DNA from: JAMXLO01 sp963799415
GTDB lineage: Bacteria > Pseudomonadota > Alphaproteobacteria > Acetobacterales > Acetobacteraceae
Length of the DNA stretch: 64,000 bases
Assembly: GCA_963799415.1 (NCBI GenBank)
Contig: CAWCXI010000001.1
Location: forward strand, 46,367-110,366
Reading direction: 5' to 3'
Positions 38,734 to 47,797 of this stretch are shown here, one piece after another. The stretch's first letter is position 1. Each line of letters opens with the position of its first letter. The translations under genes and the position numbers were made by a program. Under the pieces are notes generated by a model, which worked only from the letters and a program-made list of their open reading frames with translations, was not told the DNA's origin and did no database searches.

Positions 38734-39447
38734 TCACTTTGCTCGCGGTGGCTTCGCAACGGGAGGCGGCGTCTTCACGGGATACTTGCACCACACTGCG
38801 GCCACGCAGCGCCAACATTCCGGCGTTCGCGCCTTGCACACATAGCGCCCGTGCAGGATCAGCCAGTGATGTGCGTCGCGCAGCAGTTCGGGCGGGATGC
38901 GGCGCACCAGCGCATCCTCGACGGCGCGCGGCGTGGCGCCTGGCGCGATACCAGTGCGATTGCCGAGGCGGAAGATGTGCGTATCGACCGCCATCGTGCT
39001 TTCGTTGAATGCGACGTTCAGCACGACGTTGGCGGTCTTGCGGCCGACACCCGGCAGCTTCTCCAGTGCTTCGCGGTCACGCGGCACTTCAGCGCCGTGC
39101 CGTTCGATCAACTGGCGCGACAGCTCGATGACATTGCGTGCCTTGCCCTGCCAGAGGCCGATCGAGCGGATATGCTTTGCAACGCCATCGACGCCGAGAC
39201 GCAGCATCGCCTCGGGCGTGTCGGCTTCCTTGTAGAGCGCCTCGGTGGCGCGGTTCACCGACACGTCGGTGGCCTGCGCCGAAAGCACGACGGCAACCAG
39301 CAGCGTAAACGGATCGATGAATGTCAGTTCGCTGCGCGGATCGGGATTGGCCTTCGCGAGTGCTTCGATGAAGCCGCGCACCTCCCCGCGCGTCATGGCG
39401 CGTGTTTTGCGAGGCCTTGTCTTGGCGGGAGGAGCTTTGGTCGCCAT
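38734..39447 (-). CDS. nth: endonuclease III (base-excision repair)
   Basis: DNA glycosylase/AP lyase for oxidised pyrimidines. The helix-hairpin-helix LPGVGRKTANVVL holds the catalytic Lys, and the catalytic Asp follows in AVDTHIFRL. The 4Fe-4S ligands are spaced C-x6-C-x2-C-x5-C in CKARTPECWRCVAAVWC. I start at 39447 (MATKAPPAKTRP), giving 237 residues with a basic N-terminal tail. Divergent from the DUF2244 gene, 72 bp apart. Confidence 0.96.
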   Translation of the reverse strand: MATKAPPAKTRPRKTRAMTRGEVRGFIEALAKANPDPRSELTFIDPFTLLVAVVLSAQATDVSVNRATEALYKEADTPEAMLRLGVDGVAKHIRSIGLWQGKARNVIELSRQLIERHGAEVPRDREALEKLPGVGRKTANVVLNVAFNESTMAVDTHIFRLGNRTGIAPGATPRAVEDALVRRIPPELLRDAHHWLILHGRYVCKARTPECWRCVAAVWCKYPVKTPPPVAKPPRAK

Positions 39448-39519
39448 GGCGAGGCTTGTCGCGCGCTCATGTTTGGACGGCAAGGTGTGCCGACGGCGCA
39501 GCCGCGCTACACTCAGCCG

Positions 39520-40053
39520 ATGAGGGGCGAAGCCACAGTGTTCGAGGCGGTGATTGTGCCGCACCGCAGCTTGTCGCCGCGCGGGCTGGCGATTCTCATG
39601 GTGGTGATCGGTGCACTGTGTGCGCTGATCGTGCTGCGCTTCTGGCTGATCGGCGCCTGGCCGGTGGCGGGGTTCGGCGTGGTGGAGATCGGGCTGGCAA
39701 TCTTCCTGCTGCGCCTGAATGCGAACCGGGCGCGCGCGAGCGAACTTATCATGCTGTCGGAACAGGCGCTGCGGATTGTGCGCACCGACCAGCACGGCCG
39801 GCGGGAGGAGCGGGTGCTGCCGACCGGCTGGCTCAATGCGGTGATGGAGGAACCCGCCGGCAAGGTGCCGCGGCTGCTTCTGGTCACGCGCGGCGTACGC
39901 GAGGAGATCGCGACGACGCTCGGCGAGGTGGAGAAGCGCGATCTATGGGCGGCGCTGCGCGAGGCGCTTCACCAGTTACACAACCCGACCTTCGAAAATC
40001 CGCAGCTACGCGGCGACGAAGTCAGGAGCTCTCCACCGGCCCCATCGACTTGA
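39520..40053 (+). CDS. DUF2244 domain membrane protein
   Basis: A 177-residue protein with two adjacent membrane helices (about residues 22-65, LAILMVVIGALCALIVLRF then GFGVVEIGLAIFLLRL) and a cytoplasmic domain with LLLVTRGVREEIATTLGEVEKRDLWAALREAL, the conserved DUF2244 end. Function unknown; commonly next to nth in alphaproteobacteria. Its 3' end overlaps the convergent XRE regulator gene by 32 bp. Confidence 0.85.
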   Translation: MRGEATVFEAVIVPHRSLSPRGLAILMVVIGALCALIVLRFWLIGAWPVAGFGVVEIGLAIFLLRLNANRARASELIMLSEQALRIVRTDQHGRREERVLPTGWLNAVMEEPAGKVPRLLLVTRGVREEIATTLGEVEKRDLWAALREALHQLHNPTFENPQLRGDEVRSSPPAPST

Positions 40054-40480
40054 TCAGGTCGAATACGCGCTTGCGCACCGCAGGGTCGGTGATGCGGTAG
40101 TAGGCGCGCACGAGTTCCAAGGTCTCGCGGCGGTTCAGCGCATCATCGGCGAAGCCGTCCTGCGTCTCGGAGAAGCCCGAGGCGCGCCGGTTCGGGCCAC
40201 CATGGGTGTTGGTCAGACTCTCCGGCATGTCATCGAAGAAAAAGCTGATGGGAACATCGAGGACGCGCGACAGATCGAACAGCCGCGATGCGCCCACGCG
40301 GTTCACGCCGCGCTCATACTTCTGCACCTGCTGGAAGGTCAGGCCGAGAGCCTCGCCCAGTCGTTCCTGCGACATGCCCAGGAGGGTGCGTCGCAGACGG
40401 ATGCGGGAACCGACGTGAACGTCGATCGGGCTGGGCCTACCTTCTTTTTCGGCACCCACGACGTGTTCGCCGCGCGCCAT
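40022..40480 (-). CDS. XRE family helix-turn-helix transcriptional regulator
   Basis: A 152-residue regulator. The N-terminal HTH (about 23-78) contains GSRIRLRRTLLGMSQERLGE, LGLTFQQVQKYERGVNRVGA and LFDLSRVLDVPISFFF, typical of the alphaproteobacterial XRE group encoded beside lnt and metK. A helical C-terminal part ends RVFDLIKSMG. I prefer the ATG at 40480, because AAAGGGA lies eight bases before it; a start at 40510 would add MLNEVKGNAN. A strong promoter-like sequence lies about 85 bp upstream. Confidence 0.88.
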   Translation of the reverse strand: MARGEHVVGAEKEGRPSPIDVHVGSRIRLRRTLLGMSQERLGEALGLTFQQVQKYERGVNRVGASRLFDLSRVLDVPISFFFDDMPESLTNTHGGPNRRASGFSETQDGFADDALNRRETLELVRAYYRITDPAVRKRVFDLIKSMGPVESS

Positions 40481-40563
40481 GTTTGCATTCCCTTTCACTT
40501 CATTCAGCATCGACCGCTCCCCGGGGCCACTCGCACAACGGCGGCTGGACTATCGTTAACAGA

Positions 40564-40592
40564 ACCTTAATCGCACAACCGTCAATTGTCAA
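40564..40592 (-). promoter_or_regulatory. sigma-70-type promoter for the XRE regulator
   Basis: On the minus strand TTGACA (40592-40587), a 17-bp spacer, then TAAGGT (40569-40564). The region is AT-rich compared with its surroundings, and a second TTGACA lies just upstream. It faces the XRE gene, 84 bp from the chosen start. Confidence 0.55.
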
Positions 40593-40670
40593 CAACAGTG
40601 TCAAAATTTTCATACGGTATTATTTTTCCGACTGGGCCAGGCCAGTTTTCGGCGAAGTGGCCGACCGCGA

Positions 40671-42173
40671 TCAACCTGACGCTGCAACGCGTCTTGCCAC
40701 AAGCCCCACTCCGAGTGCAACCGATCCCGAGATGGCTGGCAACCAGAGACCAATTCGCCCGAATAACGTCGTGGGCAGCGGCCCTGGCAGCTCGACAACC
40801 AGGGTCCCGGAAGTCTGCAAGTCGATTCTGCCTAGTTCATGGCCGTGGGCATCGAAGGCCGCCGAAATACCGGTATTCGCCGCGCGTAGCAGCGGCAGCC
40901 CCTCTTCCACAGCGCGCATCCGCGCGGCCGCAAGGTGCTGGCGTGGCCCGGTCGAGTTGCCGAACCAAGCGTCGTTGGTGACGTTGACCAGCCAGGTCGG
41001 CCGGTCGCTGCGATCCACGATCTGTCCCGAAAAGATCGCCTCGTAGCAGATCAGGGGTCCGAATGGCGGCAGCCCAGGAACGTGCAGCGTACGGGGTCCC
41101 GGACCCGAGGCGAAGCCGTTACCTGGCATCACCATGATGGGCAGTGGCAGCCAGTCAGGGATGTACTCGCCGAACGGCACCAAGTGCCACTTGTCATAAA
41201 CGCCGCCGATCACACCGCCATCCAGCACCACAAACAGGCTGTTGCGCGGTCGTCTCTGCTGATCGAACCGGACGCTGCCGACCAGTGCGGGCGCGCCTCC
41301 GGTCGCCTGCCCGATTGCCTGCCGAGCCGGTTCGTCGAGGTCGAGCAGGCCGGGAAACGACGTCTCCGGCCAGACTGCCACGGCCGGGCCAGTGGTGTGG
41401 CCCTGCGAACTGAGTTCCAGATAATGCTGGAAGATTTGCACCGCGAGTGCCTGGTCGAACTTCTGGCCCTGCGCGACGTTGCCCTGCACCAGCACAACGG
41501 CAAGCGCCTGCGGCGGAACGGTCTGCTGCAGTCGCCATACGCCGACCGCGACCCACGCGGCGAGCAGTCCGGCGCCCGCGGCGCGCCACCGCCAGCCGAG
41601 GATCGGCAGGGCCGCCAGCAGCAGCGTCGCAAGGGTGAGGCCATGCACGCCGATCCATGCCGCGGGCTGGATGAACACGTCGCCGACGGGGCCGGGGACT
41701 TCCCAGACGCTGCCCCACGGGTTCCAGGGAAAGCCGGTCAGCACGAACTGCCGCGCCAGGTCCGCCAGGACCCAGGCACCGGCCAGCGCCAGAACGCGCG
41801 GCCAGCCGGGTGGTGCAAGGCGCGCCATGAAGCAGGCGGCGGCGATGAACACTGCGAGCCCGGCGGCGACCGCCGGCACGGCAAGCGGCACCAGCCACCA
41901 GAAGCGCGCAGCCTCGAACAGAATCGCCTCGGTGATCCAGTAGAGGCCGATCACGTGTTGCCCGAACCCGAACCACCAGCCGCGCCGCGCGGCGACCTTG
42001 GGGGAACGAGACGAGTCGAGCAGGATCAGCAGACCGGGCACCGAAATCAGCAGCACCGGGATGATGTGGAACGGCGGCAGTGCGGCCGCGGCAAGCGCGC
42101 CCAGCCCGACCGCCGCCAGATCGGCGCGGAAGCCTCGCAAGGCGGCGAGACGCGACTTCAGGCGTGCGAGCAT
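40671..42173 (-). CDS. lnt: apolipoprotein N-acyltransferase
   Basis: Final step of lipoprotein maturation in the inner membrane. An N-terminal membrane region of about six to seven helices (residues 15-210) precedes a nitrilase domain. The catalytic triad is visible: Glu in WPETSFPG, Lys in YDKWHLVPFGEY, and Cys in ICYEAIFSG. Length 500 is typical. The same-strand downstream XRE gene is its usual partner in alphaproteobacteria, whereas the corC gene that often precedes it is at 7 kb. Confidence 0.95.
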   Translation of the reverse strand: MLARLKSRLAALRGFRADLAAVGLGALAAAALPPFHIIPVLLISVPGLLILLDSSRSPKVAARRGWWFGFGQHVIGLYWITEAILFEAARFWWLVPLAVPAVAAGLAVFIAAACFMARLAPPGWPRVLALAGAWVLADLARQFVLTGFPWNPWGSVWEVPGPVGDVFIQPAAWIGVHGLTLATLLLAALPILGWRWRAAGAGLLAAWVAVGVWRLQQTVPPQALAVVLVQGNVAQGQKFDQALAVQIFQHYLELSSQGHTTGPAVAVWPETSFPGLLDLDEPARQAIGQATGGAPALVGSVRFDQQRRPRNSLFVVLDGGVIGGVYDKWHLVPFGEYIPDWLPLPIMVMPGNGFASGPGPRTLHVPGLPPFGPLICYEAIFSGQIVDRSDRPTWLVNVTNDAWFGNSTGPRQHLAAARMRAVEEGLPLLRAANTGISAAFDAHGHELGRIDLQTSGTLVVELPGPLPTTLFGRIGLWLPAISGSVALGVGLVARRVAASG

Positions 42174-42295
42174 GCCAGCCGGCTACACGGCCGCCAGGGC
42201 GCGGGCAAGGACACGCTGCGTGGCGAAAGAAAATGGCATGACCACGGTCCCGATATGATATTGCGCTGGCAACCCTCCAGGCCGAGATAGTCTAC

Positions 42296-43411
42296 ATGCT
42301 GCTTTTGATTCCAGGCCCCGTCACCACCCACCCCGAGGTGCGCGCGGCCATGTGTCAGGACTTTGCGCCGTGGGACAATGACTTCCGCCCACTCTATGCC
42401 GGCATCCGCGAGCGGTTGCTGAGGATCGCACATGGCGTTCCCGGCGAGCACGCAACGCTGCCGTTGCAAGGCTGCGGCCACTTCATCACCGAGGCATCGA
42501 TCCGCACGTTTGTTCCGTCAGGCCACAAGGTGCTGATCCCCGCCACCGGCGCCTATGCCGACCGGATGACCCGGCTGGCATTGGAAGCCGGCCGTGTCAC
42601 GGTGCCACTGGCATTATCGGACGTCGCGGCCACCGACCCCGATGCCGTCGCTGCCGCACTCACTGCGGATCCTGACATCAGCCATGTCGGGCTTGTGTAC
42701 AGTGAGACCGGCAGCGGCATCGTGCACGACGTTGCGGCGATCGGCGCCGTGGTGCGACGTTTTGGGCGCCGGCTCATCGTCGATGCTGTGTCAGCGTTTG
42801 GTGCGCTGCCACTCGACCTGTCGATCCAGCCGGAGATCGATGCGGTGGTGTTCACCTCCAACAAATGCCTCGAAGGCATGCCAGGCATGGCATTCGCGAT
42901 CGCGCGCACCGATCGCCTCGAAGCATGCGCCGGCAATGCCGGAAGCTGGTCCCTCGACCTGTCCGCCATATACGCACATGCACTGCACCATGGCTGGGGC
43001 AGCTTCCGCTTCACGCCACCGGCGCAAGTGCTGAACGCATGCAATGTGGCGCTGGATCTCTTCGATGCCGAGGGTGGCCAGCCCGCGCGGCTGGCGCGCT
43101 ACACCGCCAACATGTGTGCGCTGTATGACGGTGTGCGCGGACTCGGGCTTGGGCCCTACCTGCCGCCGGAGGTGCAGGGTCCGATCATCGTCAACGTGCA
43201 CGCGCCGGCCGATCCGTCCTGGGATCTGCAGCGTTTCGTCGATGCGCTGAAGGCACGCGGCGTGTTGATCAGCAATTTCTACGATACCGAGCAGCCGAGC
43301 TTCCGGGTGGGCTGCATCGGCGCGATCACCCCCGCGGACATGGCACGCGCCGTCACGGCGATGGGCGAAGCATTGGGCGACTTGGGCATAGCGCGGCGCA
43401 AGGCTGCCTGA
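42296..43411 (+). CDS. PLP-dependent aminotransferase, class V (2-aminoethylphosphonate/alanine-glyoxylate type)
   Basis: A 371-residue cytosolic aminotransferase. The PLP lysine is K190 in FTSNKCLEGMPGMAF, with the ring-binding Asp D163 in IVDAVSAFGALPLDL; both are close to PhnW (2-aminoethylphosphonate-pyruvate transaminase). N-terminal LLLIPGPVTTHPEVRAAM is the class V start. No other phosphonate genes are nearby. The downstream formate-THF ligase suggests an alternative role such as glyoxylate-linked amino-donor metabolism. Exact substrate unresolved. Confidence 0.85.
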   Translation: MLLLIPGPVTTHPEVRAAMCQDFAPWDNDFRPLYAGIRERLLRIAHGVPGEHATLPLQGCGHFITEASIRTFVPSGHKVLIPATGAYADRMTRLALEAGRVTVPLALSDVAATDPDAVAAALTADPDISHVGLVYSETGSGIVHDVAAIGAVVRRFGRRLIVDAVSAFGALPLDLSIQPEIDAVVFTSNKCLEGMPGMAFAIARTDRLEACAGNAGSWSLDLSAIYAHALHHGWGSFRFTPPAQVLNACNVALDLFDAEGGQPARLARYTANMCALYDGVRGLGLGPYLPPEVQGPIIVNVHAPADPSWDLQRFVDALKARGVLISNFYDTEQPSFRVGCIGAITPADMARAVTAMGEALGDLGIARRKAA

Positions 43412-43488
43412 GCCCGCTTGCGACGGCGCCTGAGAGGCGGCAGGCTTCTGTTCCCGGAGACTGAACGGGGACGGAGGAGACAGGACAC

Positions 43489-43815
43489 ATGCCGGATGCC
43501 GCGCGCGCGCCATACATCTACATGGTTCAGATGGATATTCCCGCCGAGCACGAGGCGGATTTCAACCGCATCTACGATACCGAGCATGTGCCGGAGATCA
43601 TGAAGGTTCCCGGCGTGCGCGGCTGTACGCGCTATGTGCTGGAGAAGACCAACAAGGACGGCATGGCGCGCTACCTCGCGCTTTACGAGATGGATGCGGC
43701 CAACGTGATGGAGAGCCCAGCCTGGTTGAAGGCGTCGGAGATCGGCGACTGGGCGCCCAAGATCCGGCCTCACACCACCAACCGGTCGCACACTGTGATG
43801 CGCAAGATAGCCTGA
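43489..43815 (+). CDS. DUF4286-like small dimeric alpha/beta-barrel protein
   Basis: A 108-residue protein with the ferredoxin-like pattern of small dimeric barrels: YIYMVQMDIPAEHEADFNR, YDTEHVPEIMKVPGVRG and RYLALYEMDAANVM. The E/D-H-V-P motif resembles DUF4286 and EthD-like monooxygenase relatives. Function unknown. Lies between the aminotransferase and fhs with short spacings (77 and 13 bp), so probably co-transcribed. GGAGGAG ribosome site. Confidence 0.7.
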   Translation: MPDAARAPYIYMVQMDIPAEHEADFNRIYDTEHVPEIMKVPGVRGCTRYVLEKTNKDGMARYLALYEMDAANVMESPAWLKASEIGDWAPKIRPHTTNRSHTVMRKIA

Positions 43816-43828
43816 GGAATTCGAGACA

Positions 43829-45499
43829 ATGAAAAGCGACCTGGAGATCGCCCGCGAAACCAAGCTCCGCCCGATCGCGGAGATCGCAGCCAAACTCGAC
43901 ATCCCCGACGAAGCGCTGGAGCCATATGGCCGGCACAAGGCGAAGATCGGCTCGGGTTTCATCGATTCGCTGGAGAGCAGGCCGGATGGCGCGCTTGTTC
44001 TGGTGACCGGCATCAGCCCGACGCCGGCGGGCGAGGGCAAGACCACCACCACGGTCGGTCTCGGCGACGCGCTGAACCGCATTGGCTCGCGCGCGGTGAT
44101 CTGCCTGCGCGAGCCATCGCTGGGTCCCAGTTTCGGCATGAAGGGCGGCGCTGCCGGCGGCGGCTATTCGCAGGTCGTGCCGATGGACCAGATCAACCTT
44201 CACTTCACCGGCGACTTCCACGCGATCACGTCCGCCAACAACCTGCTGGCCGCGATGATCGACAACCACATCTACTGGGGGAATTCGCTCGGCATCGACG
44301 CACGCCGCGTGTCATGGCGGCGTTGCCTCGACATGAACGACCGCGCGCTGCGCAGCATCGTGAACAGTCTCGGCGGCGTGGCGAACGGCTTCCCGCGCGA
44401 GGACGGCTTCGACATCTCGGTGGCATCCGAGGTGATGGCGGTGTTCTGCCTGTCGCGCAATCTCGACGAACTTCAGGAGCGACTTGGGCGGATGATCGTG
44501 GCGCAGAAGCGCGACGGGACCGCAGTGACGGCGAAGGATCTCAAGGCCGACGGCGCGATGGCCGTACTGCTGAAGGACGCGCTTGCGCCCAACCTTGTGC
44601 AGACACTGGAAGGCTCGCCCGCCTTTGTGCACGGCGGCCCGTTCGCCAACATCGCGCACGGGTGCAACTCGGTGATGGCGACGCGGCTTGGGCTGAAGCT
44701 GGCCGACGTGGTGGTGACTGAGGCTGGCTTCGGTGCCGACCTGGGTGCCGAGAAGTTCATCGACATCAAGTGCCGCTCGGCCGGCCTGAAGCCGTCCTGC
44801 GCCGTGGTGGTGGCGACGGTGCGGGCGCTGAAGATGCATGGCGGTGTAGCGCGCAATGCGCTGGGTCCGGAGAATGTCGCGGCGGTACAGCGCGGGCTGG
44901 CCAACCTGGCGCGGCACGTGGAGAACCTGGGAAAGTTCGGCCTGCCGGTGGTGGTTGGCGTCAATCACTTCACCTCGGATACCGAGGCCGAGTTCGCCGC
45001 GATTCGCGACGCGATGGCGAAGCAGGGCGTGGAGGCGATCTCCTGCACCCATTGGGGCAACGGAAGTGTGGGCGCCGAAGCGCTGGCCCGCGCGGTGCAG
45101 CAGAAGATCACGCTGGGCGAAGCCAAGCCGGCGCCGCTGTATCCCGAGGGCATGAAGCTCGCCGACAAGATCCGCACCATCGCGCAGCAGATCTACCGCG
45201 CCGGGGACATCGCAGTGCCCGATGCGGTGGCGCGGCGGCTGGAGGGCTTCGAGAAGGCGGGCTTCGGCCATGTCCCCGTGTGCATCGCCAAGACGCGGTA
45301 CAGCTTCACGTCGGATCCCACAGTGATGGGCGCGCCGGAGGGCTTCACTCTGCCGGTGCGTGAGGTGCGGCTGTCCGCCGGTGCCGGCTTTGTGGTGGCG
45401 ATCTGCGGCGAGATCATGACCATGCCCGGCCTGCCGCGCGTGCCCTCGGCCGAGGCGATCCATCTGCGCGAGGACGGGGAGATCGAGGGGTTGTTCTAG
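43829..45499 (+). CDS. fhs: formate-tetrahydrofolate ligase
   Basis: ATP-dependent synthesis of 10-formyl-THF from formate, feeding one-carbon metabolism. The 556 residues carry the P-loop TPAGEGKTTTTVGLGD (65-80), GMKGGAAGGGYSQVVPM, NLHFTGDFHAITSANNLL and DNHIYWGN, all signature blocks of the family. Third gene of a plus-strand group with the aminotransferase and the DUF4286-like gene. A large palindrome follows the stop. Confidence 0.97.
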   Translation: MKSDLEIARETKLRPIAEIAAKLDIPDEALEPYGRHKAKIGSGFIDSLESRPDGALVLVTGISPTPAGEGKTTTTVGLGDALNRIGSRAVICLREPSLGPSFGMKGGAAGGGYSQVVPMDQINLHFTGDFHAITSANNLLAAMIDNHIYWGNSLGIDARRVSWRRCLDMNDRALRSIVNSLGGVANGFPREDGFDISVASEVMAVFCLSRNLDELQERLGRMIVAQKRDGTAVTAKDLKADGAMAVLLKDALAPNLVQTLEGSPAFVHGGPFANIAHGCNSVMATRLGLKLADVVVTEAGFGADLGAEKFIDIKCRSAGLKPSCAVVVATVRALKMHGGVARNALGPENVAAVQRGLANLARHVENLGKFGLPVVVGVNHFTSDTEAEFAAIRDAMAKQGVEAISCTHWGNGSVGAEALARAVQQKITLGEAKPAPLYPEGMKLADKIRTIAQQIYRAGDIAVPDAVARRLEGFEKAGFGHVPVCIAKTRYSFTSDPTVMGAPEGFTLPVREVRLSAGAGFVVAICGEIMTMPGLPRVPSAEAIHLREDGEIEGLF

Positions 45500-45523
45500 C
45501 TATCGCCTTTGTCGTACGACCAT

Positions 45524-45614
45524 GTCATTGCGAGAAGCGCAGCGACGAAGCAATCTTCAGCCAAGTGCTGCACATTGATGAAAATTGCTTCGTCGCAGCG
45601 CTTCTCGCAATGAC
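45524..45614. repeat. 31-bp-arm palindromic repeat between fhs and poxB
   Basis: Arms 45524-45554 and 45584-45614 (GTCATTGCGAGAAGCGCAGC start) are inverted copies with one mismatch over 31 bases and a 29-base loop. It ends seven bases before the poxB stop and is 24 bp after the fhs stop, so it can terminate both convergent genes. The sequence resembles the CATTGCGAG/GAAGCAAT intergenic palindromes scattered in many proteobacterial genomes (general knowledge). Confidence 0.88.
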
Positions 45615-45620
45615 AGCGAT

Positions 45621-47348
45621 CTACCGGCGCACATTCGCCAGCGCGAGATCGATCAGCTCGTCGAGCCGGCCGTTGAGCACCGCACGCACCATGTAGAGTG
45701 TGAACCCCTTTGCCATCTCCGCGGTGATCCTCGGCGGCATCGCCAGTTCGTTCCGACTGACGACCGCGTCCACCACGACCGGCCCCGGATGCGCGAGCGC
45801 CTCGGCAAGGCGGCCCTCGACATCCGAGGGATCCTCAATGCGGATGCCCTTGATGCCGACCGCTTCCGCCATCATCGCGAAATTCGGGTTCTCGAGGTCC
45901 GTGCCCGTATTGATGAAGCCAGTCGATTTCTGTTCCAGCTCGATGAAGCCCAGCGCACCGTTGTTGAACACGACGATCTTCGCGGGCAGATCGAGTTGTT
46001 TCAGGCTCAGCAGATCGCCCATCAGCATGGTGAAACCGCCGTCGCCTGACAGCGAGATCACCTGGCGGCCCGGAAACGCCGCCTGCGCACCGATCGCCTG
46101 CGGCATCGCATTCGCCATGGAGCCGTGCCAGAACGAGCCGAGCAGCCTGCGTTTGCCATTCATCGCGAGATAGCGCGCGGCCCACACCGTCGGCAGACCA
46201 ACGTCGCAGGTGAAGATCGCATCATCGGACGCAAGCTCGCTCAGCACGCGCGCGATGTGCTGCGGGTGCAGCAGGCCGCCCTTCCGGCCGGTCGCCAACT
46301 CGTCCAGGCCTTTGCGTGCATCGCGGTAATTCGCGGTCGCCGCGTCCAGATGCGCACGATCGGCCTTTGGTGCGAGCTGCGGCAGCAGCGCATCCAGCGT
46401 GGCGCCGACATCACCGATCAGACCAAGGTCCACCGGCACGCGTCGCCCGATGTTCTCGCCCCTGATGTCGATCTGTGCGATGCGTGCATTGTCGGGATAG
46501 AACTGCCGATACGGAAAGTCCGTGCCGAGCATGAGCAGCGTGTCGCAGGCGTGCATCGCATGATAGCCCGAGGAGAAGCCGATCAACCCGGTCATGCCGA
46601 CGTCGTATGGGTTGTCCCACTCGACATGCTCCTTGCCCCGCAGCGCATGCACGGTTGGCGCCTTCAGCGCCTCGGCCAATGCCAGCAACTGGCGGTGCGC
46701 TCCCTGACAGCCGGAGCCGCATAGCAGGGTGACCTTGTTTGCCTTGCTCAGCCATGCGGCCAACTCCGCGATCGCCTGCACGGATGGCACGACCACGGGG
46801 CGCTCAGGTCGCAGTCCTTGCGGCTTTGGCGCCGGTGCCCGAGCGGCCTGCCGTAATGCGACGTCGCCCGGTATGACAATCACGGCCACAGCGCGCTGCG
46901 ATACGGCATGGCGAATGGCCATCTCAAGGGCGCGTGGCATCTGTTCCGCGCTGGTCACCAGTTCGCAAAACGAGCTGCACTCCCGGAACAGGCTCTCGGG
47001 ATGAGTCTCCTGAAAATAGCCCGATCCCAGCTCGGCCGAAGGGATCTGCGCGGCCAGGGCAACGACCGGCACCCGCGAGCGGTGACAGTCGAACAGGCCG
47101 TTTATCAGGTGCAGGTTGCCCGGTCCGCAACTGCCGGCGCACACCGCCAGCTTGCCAGTGAGGTGCGCGTCAGCGCCGGCCGCGAATGCCGCCACTTCCT
47201 CATGTCGGATATGCAGCCATTTGATGCTCCCCTCCCGGCGCAGCGAGTCAGTGAAGCCGTTCAGGCTGTCCCCGACTATTCCGTAGATCCGTTCGACGCC
47301 AGCCGCCACGAGGGTTTCGACCATCTGATCGGCAACGGTGGAGGCCAT
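45621..47348 (-). CDS. poxB: thiamine pyrophosphate-dependent pyruvate dehydrogenase (quinone)/pyruvate oxidase family
   Basis: Peripheral membrane flavoenzyme converting pyruvate to acetate and CO2 with electrons to ubiquinone. The 575 residues show the three TPP-enzyme domains: N-terminal with the cofactor-activating Glu in HIRHEEVAAFAAGAD, a central FAD-type domain, and the C-terminal TPP motif from SLSGDGGFTMLMGDL to KIVVFNN. The C-terminal amphipathic end (YMVRAVLNGRLDELIDLA) matches PoxB's membrane-binding tail region. Acetolactate synthase-like paralogues are the main alternative. Confidence 0.88.
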   Translation of the reverse strand: MASTVADQMVETLVAAGVERIYGIVGDSLNGFTDSLRREGSIKWLHIRHEEVAAFAAGADAHLTGKLAVCAGSCGPGNLHLINGLFDCHRSRVPVVALAAQIPSAELGSGYFQETHPESLFRECSSFCELVTSAEQMPRALEMAIRHAVSQRAVAVIVIPGDVALRQAARAPAPKPQGLRPERPVVVPSVQAIAELAAWLSKANKVTLLCGSGCQGAHRQLLALAEALKAPTVHALRGKEHVEWDNPYDVGMTGLIGFSSGYHAMHACDTLLMLGTDFPYRQFYPDNARIAQIDIRGENIGRRVPVDLGLIGDVGATLDALLPQLAPKADRAHLDAATANYRDARKGLDELATGRKGGLLHPQHIARVLSELASDDAIFTCDVGLPTVWAARYLAMNGKRRLLGSFWHGSMANAMPQAIGAQAAFPGRQVISLSGDGGFTMLMGDLLSLKQLDLPAKIVVFNNGALGFIELEQKSTGFINTGTDLENPNFAMMAEAVGIKGIRIEDPSDVEGRLAEALAHPGPVVVDAVVSRNELAMPPRITAEMAKGFTLYMVRAVLNGRLDELIDLALANVRR

Positions 47349-47509
47349 GTGGCGTCAGCTCCTTCAGTCTGATGAAGCATCGCTTGTTCAGCGACCTGGA
47401 AGTCCACGAAAGACCTGCCTCCGCCGATAGATTACAGTGGAACGGAAACCTTGCCTCCGCGGCAGGTGATCGCTAACTGAACTCCTCGCGAGCGCTTGAG
47501 GAGTATCGG

Positions 47510-47794
47510 ATGGGCTACAGGGTCGCTGTCGTCGGCGCAACCGGGGCGGTCGGGCGTGAGATGCTGAAGACGTTGGCCGAGCGGGGTTTTCCGGTAGACG
47601 AGGTGGCCGCGCTGGCCTCAGGCCGGTCGACCGGGCAGGAGATATCGTTTGGCGAGAAGCAGGTGCTCAAGGTGCGCAACCTGGAGACCTTCGACTTCCA
47701 CGGCTGGGACCTCGGGCTATTCTCGCCGGGAGCTTCGGTCTCGGCGGTGCATGCACCGCGCGCCGCCGCCGCGGGCTGCGTGGTGATCGACAAT
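47510..47794 (+). CDS. asd: aspartate-semialdehyde dehydrogenase, truncated at block junction
   Basis: N-terminal 95 residues of the lysine/threonine pathway enzyme: NADP-binding GATGAVGREMLKTLAERGFP, ALASGRSTGQEISFG, LFSPGASVSA and AAGCVVIDN. The family continues with a conserved T-S-x-F-R segment and the catalytic Cys region, but after VVIDN the sequence changes to unrelated PHLKGRPVRVV and stops at 47872. The gene is cut by the chimeric junction rather than mutated. No ribosome site problem: GAGGAGTATCGG precedes the ATG. Confidence 0.9.
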
Positions 47795-47797
47795 CCG
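47794..47797. other. junction between alphaproteobacterial block 1 and actinobacterial block 2
   Basis: The asd gene loses homology to its family exactly here while the base quality of codons before it is normal. Everything to the right has a different gene repertoire. No insertion-sequence ends, tRNA or direct repeats were seen at the point. Confidence 0.8.

Noticed and set aside
43412..43488. Riboswitch upstream of the DUF4286-like and fhs genes
   Set aside because: Short GC hairpins are present, but none of the conserved cores of ZTP, THF, glycine or SAM riboswitches could be found.
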